A DNA stretch of 14,661 nt from JANXPZ01 sp033853925 (GTDB lineage: Bacteria > Eisenbacteria > RBG-16-71-46). The notes under the pieces are model-generated. The model saw only the letters and a list, made by a program, of their open reading frames with translations. It did no database searches and was not told the DNA's origin. The stretch is from positions 1-14,661 of the forward strand of contig JAWOLC010000183.1 of NCBI GenBank assembly GCA_033853925.1, in the 5' to 3' direction. Made by a program: the position numbers and the translations under genes. Each line of letters begins with the position of its first letter. Position 1 is the first letter of the stretch. Positions 1-6,861 of the stretch are shown here, one piece after another.

Positions 1-117
1 CGGCACGAGCGGCGAGGAGGGCACCACGGTGTGCCCCCGCGCCTCGAAGAAGGCGAGGAAGGCGCGGCGCAGCTCGGCGGCGGAGGCGGGAGGCGCGGGG
101 CTCGTCGGCGGAGTCAT
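1..117 (-). CDS. alaS: Alanyl-tRNA synthetase, N-terminal fragment (runs off window)
   Basis: The first 39 codons of a gene that continues beyond base 1. After a low-complexity Pro/Ala/Ser lead of about 13 residues the protein reads AAELRRAFLAFFEARGHTVV followed by PSSPLVP. That is the usual opening of alanyl-tRNA synthetase (family pattern: an IRxxFLxFFxxxGH helix, then VPSSxLVP). The enzyme charges tRNA-Ala with alanine in the cytoplasm; only the edge of the aminoacylation domain is present, so no catalytic motif can be checked. The ATG at 117 is the only plausible start; its ribosome site is weak. It lies 84 bases downstream of recX, in the classic recA-recX-alaS order. A TATATT hexamer on the minus strand at 181-176 could be the -10 of an alaS promoter, but no -35 is visible. 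Confidence 0.9.
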   Translation of the reverse strand, partial: MTPPTSPAPPASAAELRRAFLAFFEARGHTVVPSSPLVP

Positions 118-201
118 CGGGTTCCAGGGGGATTCGAGGGCGGAAGCTGTCCGATCCGGGTCATCGAAGCCGGACAATATAGCCGAACGCCCCGGGCCCG
201 C

Positions 202-759
202 CTACTCGTCCCCCGGGTCCTCCGTCGGCGCGTCCTCGTCGGGCGCGCTCTCCTCGGGCAGGTCGAGCGCCCGCCGGACCACGGCGGCATCGAAGCCACG
301 CCGCGCCAGCAGGGCGTAGAGCCGCTGACGGCGCGCGCGCGGCTCGAGGCCGCGGTAGCGGCGCGACACCTGGGCCAGGACCTTGCGCGCGGCCGCCAGC
401 TCGTCGAGGGCCCCCTGCTCCTCGTCCAGCCGCCGGCGGGCGCTCTCCACGTCCTCGGCGCTCACGCCGCGCGCGCGCAGCTCCTGCTCGACCAGCCGCT
501 CGCCCGCCGTCCGCCGCGCCCGCCGTCCCGCCATGAAGGCGCGCGCGTACTCGACGTCGTCCACGAGGCCGACGCTCACCAGCCGGTCGAGCGCCTGCGC
601 GATCGTGGCCGCGGCATAGCCGCGGTCCCGCAACCGCCGCGTCAGGTCGGAGCGGGTGCGGCGCTGGCGCTCGAGCAGGGCGAGCGCGGCCTCGCGGCAC
701 GCCTCGAGCTGGGTGGAGCGCTCGCCCTCGGGGAGCCGGGTCGGGCGGCGCGCGCGCAT
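202..759 (-). CDS. recX: Regulatory protein RecX
   Basis: A 185-residue protein, mostly helical and very rich in Arg, Ala and Leu. It carries RecX-type three-helix repeats: around residues 22-75 (ALALLERQRRTRSDLTRRL, then the repeat-boundary segment VGLVDDVEYARAFM) and again at about 84-165 (ERLVEQELRARGVS, then RLYALLARRGFDAAVVRRAL). RecX proteins bind RecA filaments and modulate recombinase activity and SOS signalling. The ATG at 759 was chosen because the RecX similarity begins just after it and because it overlaps the stop of a preceding 30-codon ORF (TGATG), suggesting translational coupling. The last 20 residues are an acidic tail rich in Asp, Glu and Pro. Unusually, recA does not directly precede it: a lipoprotein gene lies between them. 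Confidence 0.88.
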   Translation of the reverse strand: MRARRPTRLPEGERSTQLEACREAALALLERQRRTRSDLTRRLRDRGYAAATIAQALDRLVSVGLVDDVEYARAFMAGRRARRTAGERLVEQELRARGVSAEDVESARRRLDEEQGALDELAAARKVLAQVSRRYRGLEPRARRQRLYALLARRGFDAAVVRRALDLPEESAPDEDAPTEDPGDE

Positions 760-851
760 CAGAAGACTCCGGGGACCAGGCGCGCGCCGCGCGCCGCAAT
801 GACCTTGAAGTCGTAGGTCCCCGTCTCGACGACGAGGTCGCCCGTACGCAT
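759..851 (-). CDS. Small ORF (30 residues) coupled to recX
   Basis: A 30-codon ORF starting at the ATG at 851. It is preceded by a strong Shine-Dalgarno sequence (GGAGGTGACC, reading toward the ATG), the best ribosome site in this part of the window. Its TGA stop shares a base with the recX ATG (TGATG). The peptide begins MRTGDLVVETGTYDFKVIAA and has no membrane segment, signal peptide or cysteines. I do not recognise a family. It could be a genuine small protein, a leader peptide that delivers ribosomes to recX (recX has no good site of its own other than inside this ORF), or the start of recX in a frame with a sequencing error. The frame remains open upstream to 989, but the ribosome site favours the short form. 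Confidence 0.5.
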   Translation of the reverse strand: MRTGDLVVETGTYDFKVIAARGARLVPGVF

Positions 852-870
852 GGTCACCTCCAGGCCGGAG

Positions 871-884
871 GGGCACCGGTGCCC
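871..884. repeat. Perfect 14-bp palindrome upstream of the small ORF and recX
   Basis: The sequence GGGCACCGGTGCCC is a perfect palindrome with no spacer. It lies 10 bases upstream of the GGAGGTGACC ribosome site of the small ORF. With no loop it makes a poor RNA hairpin and looks more like a dimeric protein-binding site, although chance is possible in DNA this GC-rich. Confidence 0.35.
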
Positions 885-1034
885 GCTTCGGGGACTCTCC
901 TCGCCCCCGCGGCGCATCACCGCCTCGCGGCCCCCCGATGCGCTCGCGAACGTCTCACGGCTTCCGGCTCGGTCCGCGCGGGCGACCACGGGCCGCAGGG
1001 GGCTTCGCCGCGCTCGCGACCTCCGGCCCCGACG

Positions 1035-1538
1035 CTATCTCTCCGCGGCCGCCGGCGCCGCGTCGCGGTTCCAGGTGTCGATGACGATCTGCCAGCGGCT
1101 GCCCACGGGCTTCAGCACCGCCACGAACTTCCCGACTTCGCGCCGGACGCTCCCCTTCGCCCCCGCGGCCTGGTAGTCGTAGGCGCCCACGACCGTCGCC
1201 AGGTCGCCGGCCGGCGCAACCGTCGTGCGGCCAGGCACGAGGACGAGCCGGAGGCCCGGCGCGGCCAGGCCCTCGGCCCACCAGTCGCGGATGGCCAGCC
1301 GCCCGTCCACGCGCGGCTGGTCCGCCGGGAGCACCACCGCGTCCTCCGCATAGAGGCTGGCGATCGCCGCCGTGTCCTTGGCGGCGAGGGCGGCGTTGAA
1401 GGCGGTGATCACGCCGTCGACCGCCAGCGTGATGGCCGCCGTGTCCACCGCCGAGACCTGCTTCGGCCCGCCCGCGCAGCCACCCAGCCACGGGAGCGCG
1501 ATCAGGCACAGGATCGAGACTGCCACTGGCACGCGCAT
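1035..1538 (-). CDS. SnoaL/NTF2-like (DUF4440-type) lipoprotein
   Basis: A 167-residue protein. It has a lipoprotein signal at the N terminus: hydrophobic stretch at residues 3-17 and lipobox LGGC with Cys21, so it is probably anchored in a membrane facing the periplasm. The mature part fits a SnoaL/DUF4440-type NTF2 fold: an N-terminal helix with the pattern VITAFNAALAAKDTAAIASL (residues 43-62), then YAEDAVVLPAD and a GRLAIRDWWAEGL segment, then alternating strands ending in WQIVIDTWNRD. Such proteins are small binding or isomerase-like domains with very varied roles, so no function can be assigned. The ATG at 1538 is preceded by AGGAGGT at good spacing, better than the GTG two codons upstream. 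It follows recA by 66 bases and separates recA from recX, which is not the usual arrangement. Confidence 0.82.
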   Translation of the reverse strand: MRVPVAVSILCLIALPWLGGCAGGPKQVSAVDTAAITLAVDGVITAFNAALAAKDTAAIASLYAEDAVVLPADQPRVDGRLAIRDWWAEGLAAPGLRLVLVPGRTTVAPAGDLATVVGAYDYQAAGAKGSVRREVGKFVAVLKPVGSRWQIVIDTWNRDAAPAAAER

Positions 1539-1604
1539 GTGCACCTCCTGGTCGAAGGGGCACGGGAGCCCCGGGTGGAGCGACGCTGCCGGACGCGGCC
1601 TCGC

Positions 1605-2735
1605 TCAGCGCCTTCTCGAGGCCTCGGGCTGGGGGCGGAGCGGCGGCCCCGAGCGCGGGGGCGTCGGCGCGGGCGTCTTGGCCGGGCCGTCGCCCCCGGT
1701 ACCCGCCGCGGCCGCCGCGCCCGACTCCGCCGCCTTGAGTCCCAGCGCGGGCAGCACCTTCGCCTCGAGCTTCTCGCGCACGTCGGCGTGCTCCTTGAGG
1801 AAGAGCCGCGCGTTCTCGCGCCCCTGCCCGATCCGCTCGTCGCCGAACGAGAACCAGGTGCCGCTCTTCTGCACGACGTTCTTCTCGATCGCGAAGTCGA
1901 GCAGCTCGCCCTCGCGCGAGATGCCCTCGTTGTAGAGGATGTCGAACTCGGCCTCGCGGAAGGGCGCGGCGACCTTGTTCTTGACGACCTTGACCCGCGT
2001 CCGGTTGCCCACCGCGCTCTCGCCCTCCTTGAGCGTGGCGATGCGGCGGATGTCGAGGCGCACCGAGGCGTAGAACTTGAGCGCCCGGCCGCCGGCGGTG
2101 GTCTCGGGATTGCCGAACATGACCCCGATCTGCATGCGGATCTGGTTGATGAAGACCACGCAGGTCTTGCTCTTCGAGATCGAGCCCGCGAGCTTGCGCA
2201 GCGCCTGCGACATGAGCCGTGCCTGCAGGCCCACGTGCGAGTCGCCCATCTCCCCCTCGATCTCGGCGCGCGGCACGAGCGCCGCCACCGAATCCACCAC
2301 CACCACGTCCACCGCGCCCGAGCGCACGAGATGATCGGCGATCTCGAGCGCCTCTTCGCCGGTGTCGGGCTGCGCGACGTGCAGGTTGGCGATGTCCACG
2401 CCCAGTTTCTGGGCGTACGACGCGTCGAGCGCGTGCTCCGCGTCGATGAACACCGCGTTCCCGCCGAGCTTCTGCGCGTGGGCGATGATGGTGAGCGCGA
2501 GCGTCGTCTTGCCCGAGGACTCGGGCCCGTAGATCTCGATCACCCGCCCGCGCGGCACGCCGCCCACGCCCAGCGCCAGATCGAGGCCGATCGAGCCCGT
2601 GGAGATCACGTCCACCGGCTGCACCTGCTCGTTGCCCAGCCTCATGATGGCGCCCTTGCCGAATTGCTTCTCGATCTGCTGCAGGGCGAGCTCGAGCGCC
2701 TTGGTCTTCTCCTTGGAGGGTGGCGGCGTGATCAT
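1605..2735 (-). CDS. recA: RecA recombinase
   Basis: A 376-residue RecA, complete. It forms ATP-dependent filaments on single-stranded DNA for strand exchange and triggers LexA-type self-cleavage. Visible landmarks: N-terminal helix KALELALQQIEKQFGKGAIM (13-31), Walker A GPESSGKT (70-77), IDAEHALD (97-104), Walker B DVVVVDS (143-149), VFINQIR (194-200), loop L2 with FGNPETTAGGRALKFYASVR (207-226), and KVVKNKVAAPFREAEFDILY (249-268). The C-terminal roughly 40 residues are a low-complexity Ala/Pro/Gly/Arg tail ending SRRR, in contrast to the acidic tail of E. coli RecA. The ATG at 2735 has a GAAGGAG site nine bases upstream; the open frame continues further but without a ribosome site. It has its own promoter after thpR. 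Confidence 0.98.
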   Translation of the reverse strand: MITPPPSKEKTKALELALQQIEKQFGKGAIMRLGNEQVQPVDVISTGSIGLDLALGVGGVPRGRVIEIYGPESSGKTTLALTIIAHAQKLGGNAVFIDAEHALDASYAQKLGVDIANLHVAQPDTGEEALEIADHLVRSGAVDVVVVDSVAALVPRAEIEGEMGDSHVGLQARLMSQALRKLAGSISKSKTCVVFINQIRMQIGVMFGNPETTAGGRALKFYASVRLDIRRIATLKEGESAVGNRTRVKVVKNKVAAPFREAEFDILYNEGISREGELLDFAIEKNVVQKSGTWFSFGDERIGQGRENARLFLKEHADVREKLEAKVLPALGLKAAESGAAAAAGTGGDGPAKTPAPTPPRSGPPLRPQPEASRRR

Positions 2736-2845
2736 GGTCTGCGTCTCCTTCGCAGGGGCTGCACTTTCTTGACGGGGCTCGTGCGGGGACGACCCACAAG
2801 AAGATAGGCGACCCGAACTCCCCGGGTCACGAGGGACTTTGCCCG

Positions 2846-2873
2846 ATACTACACATTTGGGCAGTAGAGGCAA
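2846..2873 (-). promoter_or_regulatory. Candidate recA promoter
   Basis: Reading on the minus strand, TTGCCT (2873-2868), a 16-base spacer and TAGTAT (2851-2846), with TG two bases before the -10. It lies between the thpR stop and the recA start, about 110 bases upstream of the recA ATG, and is AT-richer than its surroundings. This is a sigma-70-like match seen by eye; the transcription start is unmapped. Confidence 0.5.
2849..2867. promoter_or_regulatory. Inverted repeat over the recA promoter (possible LexA-type operator)
   Basis: CTAC-N11-GTAG, with an alternative pairing TACT-N12-AGTA one base offset, occupies the spacer and part of the -10 of the recA promoter. Location inside the promoter of the key SOS gene is what suggests an operator. 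It matches none of the well-known LexA boxes (E. coli CTGT-N8-ACAG, Bacillus GAAC-N4-GTTC, alphaproteobacterial GTTC-N7-GTTC), but LexA motifs differ strongly between phyla. Confidence 0.3.
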
Positions 2874-2915
2874 GTCCTCGCTTCCGGGCGGGGATGCGGC
2901 CCGGCGGCCGCCGCG

Positions 2916-3485
2916 CTAGGAAGCCGCGCCCACTGCGCGCAGCCTGGGGTCCGCCTTCACCGTGTAGATGGACCCGCGCGGATTGAGCTGGCTCTGCACC
3001 ACGCACAGCCGGTCCACCGTGAACCGCGGCAGCGCTTCGACCGCCGCACCGGCCAGCGTCGCCGTCCAGTCGGGACCCGGCACGCGCACCCGCCCGAGCG
3101 TGAGGTGCGCGGAGAACGCCCGGCCCTCGGGGGCGAAGCCTCGCTTCGCCAGCGCGCGCTCGAGATCGCGGGCGAGGGTGACCAGCGCCTCGCCGCCCTC
3201 GCTCATCCCCAGCCAGATCACGCGCGCGCGCCGCGAACTCGGGAACGCCCCGAGCCCGCCGAGGACCGCCGGGAACGCGGGCGATCCCCCCGCGGCCTCG
3301 GCCGCGGCCTCGGTCGCGCGCCGGGCCCCGTCCTCGCCCACCTCGCCCAGGAAGCGCAGCGTGTAATGGAGGTTCTCGAGCTTGACCCACGAGACGCCGT
3401 CGCCCGGGCGGCGGAGGCTCGCGATGATGCCGAAGGCCGCGCGCTGCACCTCGGCCGGCGGGAAGACGGCGAGGAAGAGACGCAT
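2916..3485 (-). CDS. thpR: RNA 2',3'-cyclic phosphodiesterase / LigT-type 2'-5' RNA ligase
   Basis: A 189-residue member of the 2H phosphoesterase superfamily. Both signature HxTx motifs are present: HYTL at residues 40-43 (in LENLHYTLRFLGEV) and HLTL at 127-130 (in SAHLTLGRVR), together with the family opening MRLFLAVFPP. These enzymes hydrolyse 2',3'-cyclic phosphates on RNA, and some show a reversible 2'-5' ligase activity in vitro. Length and motif spacing are typical. The ATG at 3485 shares one base with the cinA TGA, so the two are almost certainly translationally coupled. The gene ends just before the recA promoter; cinA-thpR-recA order is known from other bacteria. Confidence 0.94.
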   Translation of the reverse strand: MRLFLAVFPPAEVQRAAFGIIASLRRPGDGVSWVKLENLHYTLRFLGEVGEDGARRATEAAAEAAGGSPAFPAVLGGLGAFPSSRRARVIWLGMSEGGEALVTLARDLERALAKRGFAPEGRAFSAHLTLGRVRVPGPDWTATLAGAAVEALPRFTVDRLCVVQSQLNPRGSIYTVKADPRLRAVGAAS

Positions 3486-4912
3486 CAGCCCTCGTCGGCC
3501 CCTTCCCCGCTCTTCGGCGCCCGCGCGCGGCGGGGCGCGGGTCGGGCCGGAAGATCGGGAGCCGCGGGCGACGGAGGCGCGGGCGGCGCGGCGGCTGTGC
3601 GCGTCCGACTCCGCGCGGCGAGCGACGGGGTCCTCGCGCCCTTCGCCGCCGGCACCTCTTCGAGCCTGGGATCGAGTGGCAGGTCCAGCAGGACGCGCCG
3701 CGCCAGGTCGAGCGCCGTCTGCGCGCTGCGCTCGCGGATCGTGGTCCGCGTGCCCGAGAACTGGAAGCGCCGCACCGCCTGCCCATCGGGCCAGGCGAGC
3801 GCGACGAAGACCGTCCCCACCGGCTTCTCGTCGCTGCCGCCCTCGGGGCCCGCCACGCCCGTGATCGCCACGCCCAGCTCCACGCCCGCGCGGTGGCGCG
3901 CGCCTCGCGCCATCTGCTCGGCCACCGGCGCGCTCACCGCGCCGTGCGCGGCCAGGTCGGCCTCGCTCACGCCCAGCAGCTCGACCTTGGCGTCGTTCGC
4001 GTAGGTGACGAAGCCGCGATCGAAGTAGCGGGACGCGCCCGGCACGTCGGTGAGGCGCTTGGCGAGGAGCCCAGCGGTGCAGGACTCGGCCGTGGCGATC
4101 CGCCAGCCGCGCGCCAGGAGCGCCTCGCCCACCACCTCCTCCATGGCTCGCTCGCCCTCGGCGTACACGATTCCGGCCACGAGTTCCATCAGCTCCCGGT
4201 GCGCGCGCTCGGCGGCGTCCTTCACCTGGGAGGGATCCGCTCCGCTCACGGTCACGCGGAGGTCCACGCCGAAGTAGCTGGGCAGGTAGGCCAGCGTGGC
4301 CCCGGGCCTCGCCTGCAGGCGCGTGCCGATCCGCTCGTGGAGTTGGCTCTCGAAGGCGCCGAAGGTGCGCAGCGTGAAGGTCTCGATCGCCCTGCCCGTG
4401 CGCTGGCGCAGGTAGGGGACGACGTGCTCGGTGGCCAGGGCCTCCATCTCGAAGGGCACGCCGGGCAACAGGATCACGGGCTTCTCGCCCTGCAGGATCA
4501 GGATCCCGGGCGCCGAGCCGAGGGGGCTGATCCAGGCCGTCGCCCCCCGGGGCAGGAGGGCCATGCTCTCGATGGAGGCCGGCAGTCTGCGGCCCGAGCG
4601 CTTCGCCCGCTCGCGCACGTGCTCCAGCACCTGCTCGTCGAGCTGGAGCGGCCGGGCCAGCGCGGTGGCGATGGCCTTGCGCGTGAGGTCGTCGGGCGTG
4701 GGCCCGAGGCCGCCGGTCATCACCACGCCGTCGGCACGCTCGAGCGCGCGCCTCAGGGCCTCGCCGATCTTCTCCGCCGAATCGCCGACCGTGGTGTGCC
4801 AGACCACCGGCACGCTGGCCCGCTCCAGGGCGCGCGCCAGCCAGGCGAAGTTCGTGTCCACGGTGCGTCCCGACAGCACCTCGTTGCCGATGGTGACGAT
4901 CTCGATCTGCAT
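3485..4912 (-). CDS. cinA: CinA-like protein (competence/damage-inducible; NMN amidohydrolase domain)
   Basis: A 475-residue two-domain protein. Residues 1-170 form the MoaB/MogA-like (COG1058) domain, with TIGNEVLSG (7-15), TGGLGPTPDD (66-75) and LLPGVPFEME (148-157), associated in the family with ADP-ribose pyrophosphatase activity. Residues about 255-412 are the PncC-type amidase domain, with TAESCTAGLLAKRLTDVPGA (274-293), FVTYAND (301-307) and TGVAGPEGGS (351-360), which converts nicotinamide mononucleotide to nicotinate mononucleotide in pyridine-nucleotide recycling. The last roughly 55 residues are an Ala/Pro/Arg-rich tail not part of the family core. The ATG at 4912 gives the canonical MQIEIVTIGNEVLSG opening although its ribosome site is weak. 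It overlaps thpR by one base and follows the csp terminator. Confidence 0.95.
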   Translation of the reverse strand: MQIEIVTIGNEVLSGRTVDTNFAWLARALERASVPVVWHTTVGDSAEKIGEALRRALERADGVVMTGGLGPTPDDLTRKAIATALARPLQLDEQVLEHVRERAKRSGRRLPASIESMALLPRGATAWISPLGSAPGILILQGEKPVILLPGVPFEMEALATEHVVPYLRQRTGRAIETFTLRTFGAFESQLHERIGTRLQARPGATLAYLPSYFGVDLRVTVSGADPSQVKDAAERAHRELMELVAGIVYAEGERAMEEVVGEALLARGWRIATAESCTAGLLAKRLTDVPGASRYFDRGFVTYANDAKVELLGVSEADLAAHGAVSAPVAEQMARGARHRAGVELGVAITGVAGPEGGSDEKPVGTVFVALAWPDGQAVRRFQFSGTRTTIRERSAQTALDLARRVLLDLPLDPRLEEVPAAKGARTPSLAARSRTRTAAAPPAPPSPAAPDLPARPAPRRARAPKSGEGADEG

Positions 4913-5000
4913 GGCGGCTCGCCGACTCCGGGGGTGGGAAGGAGAGATCGACCCTGAGCGCGCGGACTCTGCCGCAACGGACGGCTCGATTCAACCGGGC

Positions 5001-5038
5001 GGCAGAAAGCAGAAGGCGGCACCCGGATGGGTGCCGCC
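5001..5038 (-). terminator. Intrinsic terminator after the cold-shock gene
   Basis: On the minus strand a perfect 10-bp stem (GGCGGCACCC / GGGTGCCGCC, 5038-5015) with a four-base ATCC loop, followed by TTCTGCTTTCTG. It begins 25 bases past the csp stop. The T tract is interrupted, but the stem is very strong and the position is right. Confidence 0.8.
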
Positions 5039-5063
5039 CGCGGCGTGAGGTGGCTCTTCGAGG

Positions 5064-5264
5064 TCAGACCTTCCGCACGTTCGACGCCTGCAGGCCCTTG
5101 GGGCCACGCGTCACGTCGAACTCGACCGTCTCGCCTTCGGCGAGGGTCTTGAAGCCGTCGCCCTTGATGGCGGAGAAGTGGACGAACACGTCCTCGCCAC
5201 CTTCCTGAGAGATGAAGCCGAAGCCCTTTGCCTCGTTGAACCACTTCACGGTACCACGTGCCAC
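5064..5264 (-). CDS. Cold-shock domain protein (CspA family)
   Basis: A 66-residue single cold-shock domain, an RNA/single-stranded DNA chaperone of the cytoplasm. It reads ARGTVKWFNEAKGFGFISQE after the initiator, with RNP1-like KGFGFI (13-18) and RNP2-like DVFVHF (25-30), and ends GLQASNVRKV as usual. The start is a GTG at 5264, preceded by AAGGAG six bases upstream; no in-frame ATG fits the family length. The gene is flanked by a terminator on each side, so it appears to be a single-gene unit with a leader within 5265-5371. An inverted repeat lies in that leader. Confidence 0.96.
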   Translation of the reverse strand: MARGTVKWFNEAKGFGFISQEGGEDVFVHFSAIKGDGFKTLAEGETVEFDVTRGPKGLQASNVRKV

Positions 5265-5346
5265 TTGAGACTCCTTGAATCCGGGGTCCGAGGGCCCCGA
5301 GCGTTCCCGCCTCATGACGCGGCGGCGGCGTGCGGCCGTTCTGACC

Positions 5347-5368
5347 GCTCTCCTCTCGATTGGAGAGC
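5347..5368 (-). other. Inverted repeat in the csp upstream region
   Basis: GCTCTCC - 8 bases - GGAGAGC, a perfect 7-bp inverted repeat directly after the upstream terminator and about 80 bases before the csp GTG. Cold-shock mRNAs often have long structured leaders, so this may be a leader hairpin; it could also be an operator. No convincing csp promoter was found beside it. Confidence 0.35.
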
Positions 5369-5371
5369 CCT

Positions 5372-5401
5372 CAAACGAAAACCGCCAGGTGTTCCTGGCG
5401 G
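5372..5401 (-). terminator. Intrinsic terminator of the LC7-mglA-pgpA operon
   Basis: On the minus strand CCGCCAGG-AACA-CCTGGCGG (5401-5382), a perfect 8-bp stem with a four-base loop, followed immediately by TTTTCGTTTG. This is the clearest rho-independent terminator in the window. It lies 120 bases beyond the pgpA stop and upstream of csp. The + strand side lacks a T tract, so it works in the minus direction only. Confidence 0.88.
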
Positions 5402-5521
5402 ATAGGGCGCATGGGGCACATCCAGGACCGACCGGAGACGCTGGGAATATCGGCCAGGCGGGCGGCGAGCGCAAGCGGAATCTCGCCGCCACCCCAATCC
5501 CCTGCGGCACAGCGAGCTGAA

Positions 5522-5989
5522 TCAGATGGCGAGCCCAGCCGTATGACGCAGCAGCCAGGTCCCGGCATGGAACACGAGACAGGCCGCGAGGCCCGCGATC
5601 ACGTCGTCGGCGACCACGCCCCAGCCCCCGGGAAGCCGCTGCGCCTCGCGCGCGCCGAGCGGCTTCCACACGTCGAAGATCCGGAAGAGGACGAAGGAGG
5701 CGGCGAAGGCGAGCGGCGCGCGGGGCACGAGGAGCAGCGCCAGGCTCTGGCCGACCGCCTCGTCCACGACGATGGGCCTGGCGTCGTGACCGAGCGTCTT
5801 CTCGGCTTCGCCCGACGCCCACACCGCGAGCGCCGCGCCCAGGGCGACAAGGGCCAGCGCGACGGGCAGGGCCGGCGCGGGGACGAAATACCCCACGGCC
5901 GCCACCACCGCGCTGGCCGCCGTCGCGGGCGCGAGCGGCGCCGAGCCGACCGGGCCCAGCGTGGCGACGAAGCGGGCGAGCGCCCTCAC
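5522..5989 (-). CDS. pgpA: Phosphatidylglycerophosphatase A
   Basis: A 155-residue membrane protein of the PgpA family, which dephosphorylates phosphatidylglycerophosphate to phosphatidylglycerol at the inner membrane. Family motifs: GPVGSAPLAPATAAS near the N terminus (12-26), VVDEAVGQ (74-81), FRIFDVWKP (102-110) and GGWGVVADDVIAG (121-133), the Asp and Glu residues being the expected metal and catalytic positions. Hydrophobic segments lie at about 27-57, 82-103 and 128-148. The start is GTG at 5989; GTGA overlaps the mglA TGA by four bases, a typical coupled junction, and the PgpA similarity begins directly there. It is the last gene before the strong terminator at 5401-5372. Confidence 0.93.
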   Translation of the reverse strand: MRALARFVATLGPVGSAPLAPATAASAVVAAVGYFVPAPALPVALALVALGAALAVWASGEAEKTLGHDARPIVVDEAVGQSLALLLVPRAPLAFAASFVLFRIFDVWKPLGAREAQRLPGGWGVVADDVIAGLAACLVFHAGTWLLRHTAGLAI

Positions 5990-6714
5990 GACCGTGGGGC
6001 CCTCGCGGGGGCCGCGGCGTCCGTGGCCGGTCGAGCCGGCGCCGCCGGCATCGGGGCAGCGCCTGCCGCGGGCGCCGGCCCTGGCGCCGGCCCCGGAGCG
6101 GGCTGAGGAGTGCGAGCGTGCTCGCCCGCGACGAGACGCGCCAGCACCGCCTTGCAGATCGTGCGCAGCGTCTCGTTCACGCCCCGGCCCTCGCAGGCCA
6201 CCGCTTCGAACTCCGGCGCGCCGCCGGGATTCAAGGCCGCGCGCAGCCTCTCGACCGGCACGGCCACCGGCACGTCGCGCTTGTTCCACTGGAAGATGCG
6301 GGGGATGCGCGCGATCTGGGCGGGGGTGAAGCCCAGCGAACTCAGGTGAGCCTCGAGATCCGCGAGCGACTCGCGGTTGGCCTCCTCGCGGGCGGGGTGC
6401 GAGTCCGCGACGAAGACGAGCCCGTCCAGTCCCTGCAGGACAGCCCGACGCGAGAGCCGGTAGTAGACCTGGCCCGGCACCGTGTAGAGGTGGAAGCGGG
6501 TGAGGAAGCCGTTCACCTGCCCGAGGTCCACGGGCAGGAAGTCGAAGAACAGCGTGCGCTCGTGGTCGGTGGCGATCGAGATGAGCCGGCCGCGCCGCTC
6601 GGCCGGCAGGCGGTCGTGCAGGTAGCGGAGGTTGGTGGTCTTGCCGCCCAGCCCCGGTCCGTAATAGACGATCTTGAAGTGGATCTCGCGCGCTCGGTGG
6701 TTGATGAGCGCCAT
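5986..6714 (-). CDS. mglA: MglA-family small Ras-like GTPase
   Basis: A 242-residue cytoplasmic GTPase of the MglA type. P-loop GPGLGGKT (19-26), the MglA-type switch region ATDHERTLFFDFLPVDLG (48-65), TVPGQ in place of the Ras DxxGQ motif (78-82), VFVADS (100-105), and NKRD for base recognition (144-147). In Myxococcus MglA sets the leading cell pole for motility; relatives occur widely, often in non-motile lineages, and act with Roadblock/LC7 GAP proteins. An LC7 gene lies directly upstream in the same orientation. The G domain ends near residue 197 and is followed by an unusual 45-residue Pro/Ala-rich tail (APGPAPGPAPA repeats). The ATG at 6714 has a GGGGGA site. It overlaps pgpA. Confidence 0.94.
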   Translation of the reverse strand: MALINHRAREIHFKIVYYGPGLGGKTTNLRYLHDRLPAERRGRLISIATDHERTLFFDFLPVDLGQVNGFLTRFHLYTVPGQVYYRLSRRAVLQGLDGLVFVADSHPAREEANRESLADLEAHLSSLGFTPAQIARIPRIFQWNKRDVPVAVPVERLRAALNPGGAPEFEAVACEGRGVNETLRTICKAVLARLVAGEHARTPQPAPGPAPGPAPAAGAAPMPAAPARPATDAAAPARAPRS

Positions 6715-6861
6715 GAGGTCCCCCGTGAATGCGGACGACGCGCCGGCTCGGCCGCCCGACCCAATCCGCGAGCGGGCGGCGCCCGCCGGCGTCTTCCGAA
6801 GCGCGTCGCGGGCGACGCGAGGGGATCGACGCCGAGAACGGGCGGCTAGCGGCCGCCGGAA

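Noticed and set aside
860..925. GAGGAGAGTCCCCG...GGGCACCGGTGCCC on the minus strand, faintly like the start of RNase P RNA (GAGGAAAGTCC...)
   Set aside because: The required downstream parts (conserved P4 return strand, 300 or more bases) are absent and the region runs into the small ORF and recX.
879..2807. Long + strand open frame opposite recA, and a similar one at 7429-9396 opposite recR and the CNNM/CBS gene
   Set aside because: Both are antisense to strongly supported genes, with biased composition and no recognisable domains.
2736..2873. N-terminal extension of RecA to 2873
   Set aside because: The extra residues do not resemble RecA, cover the candidate promoter and lack a ribosome site, whereas the ATG at 2735 has one.
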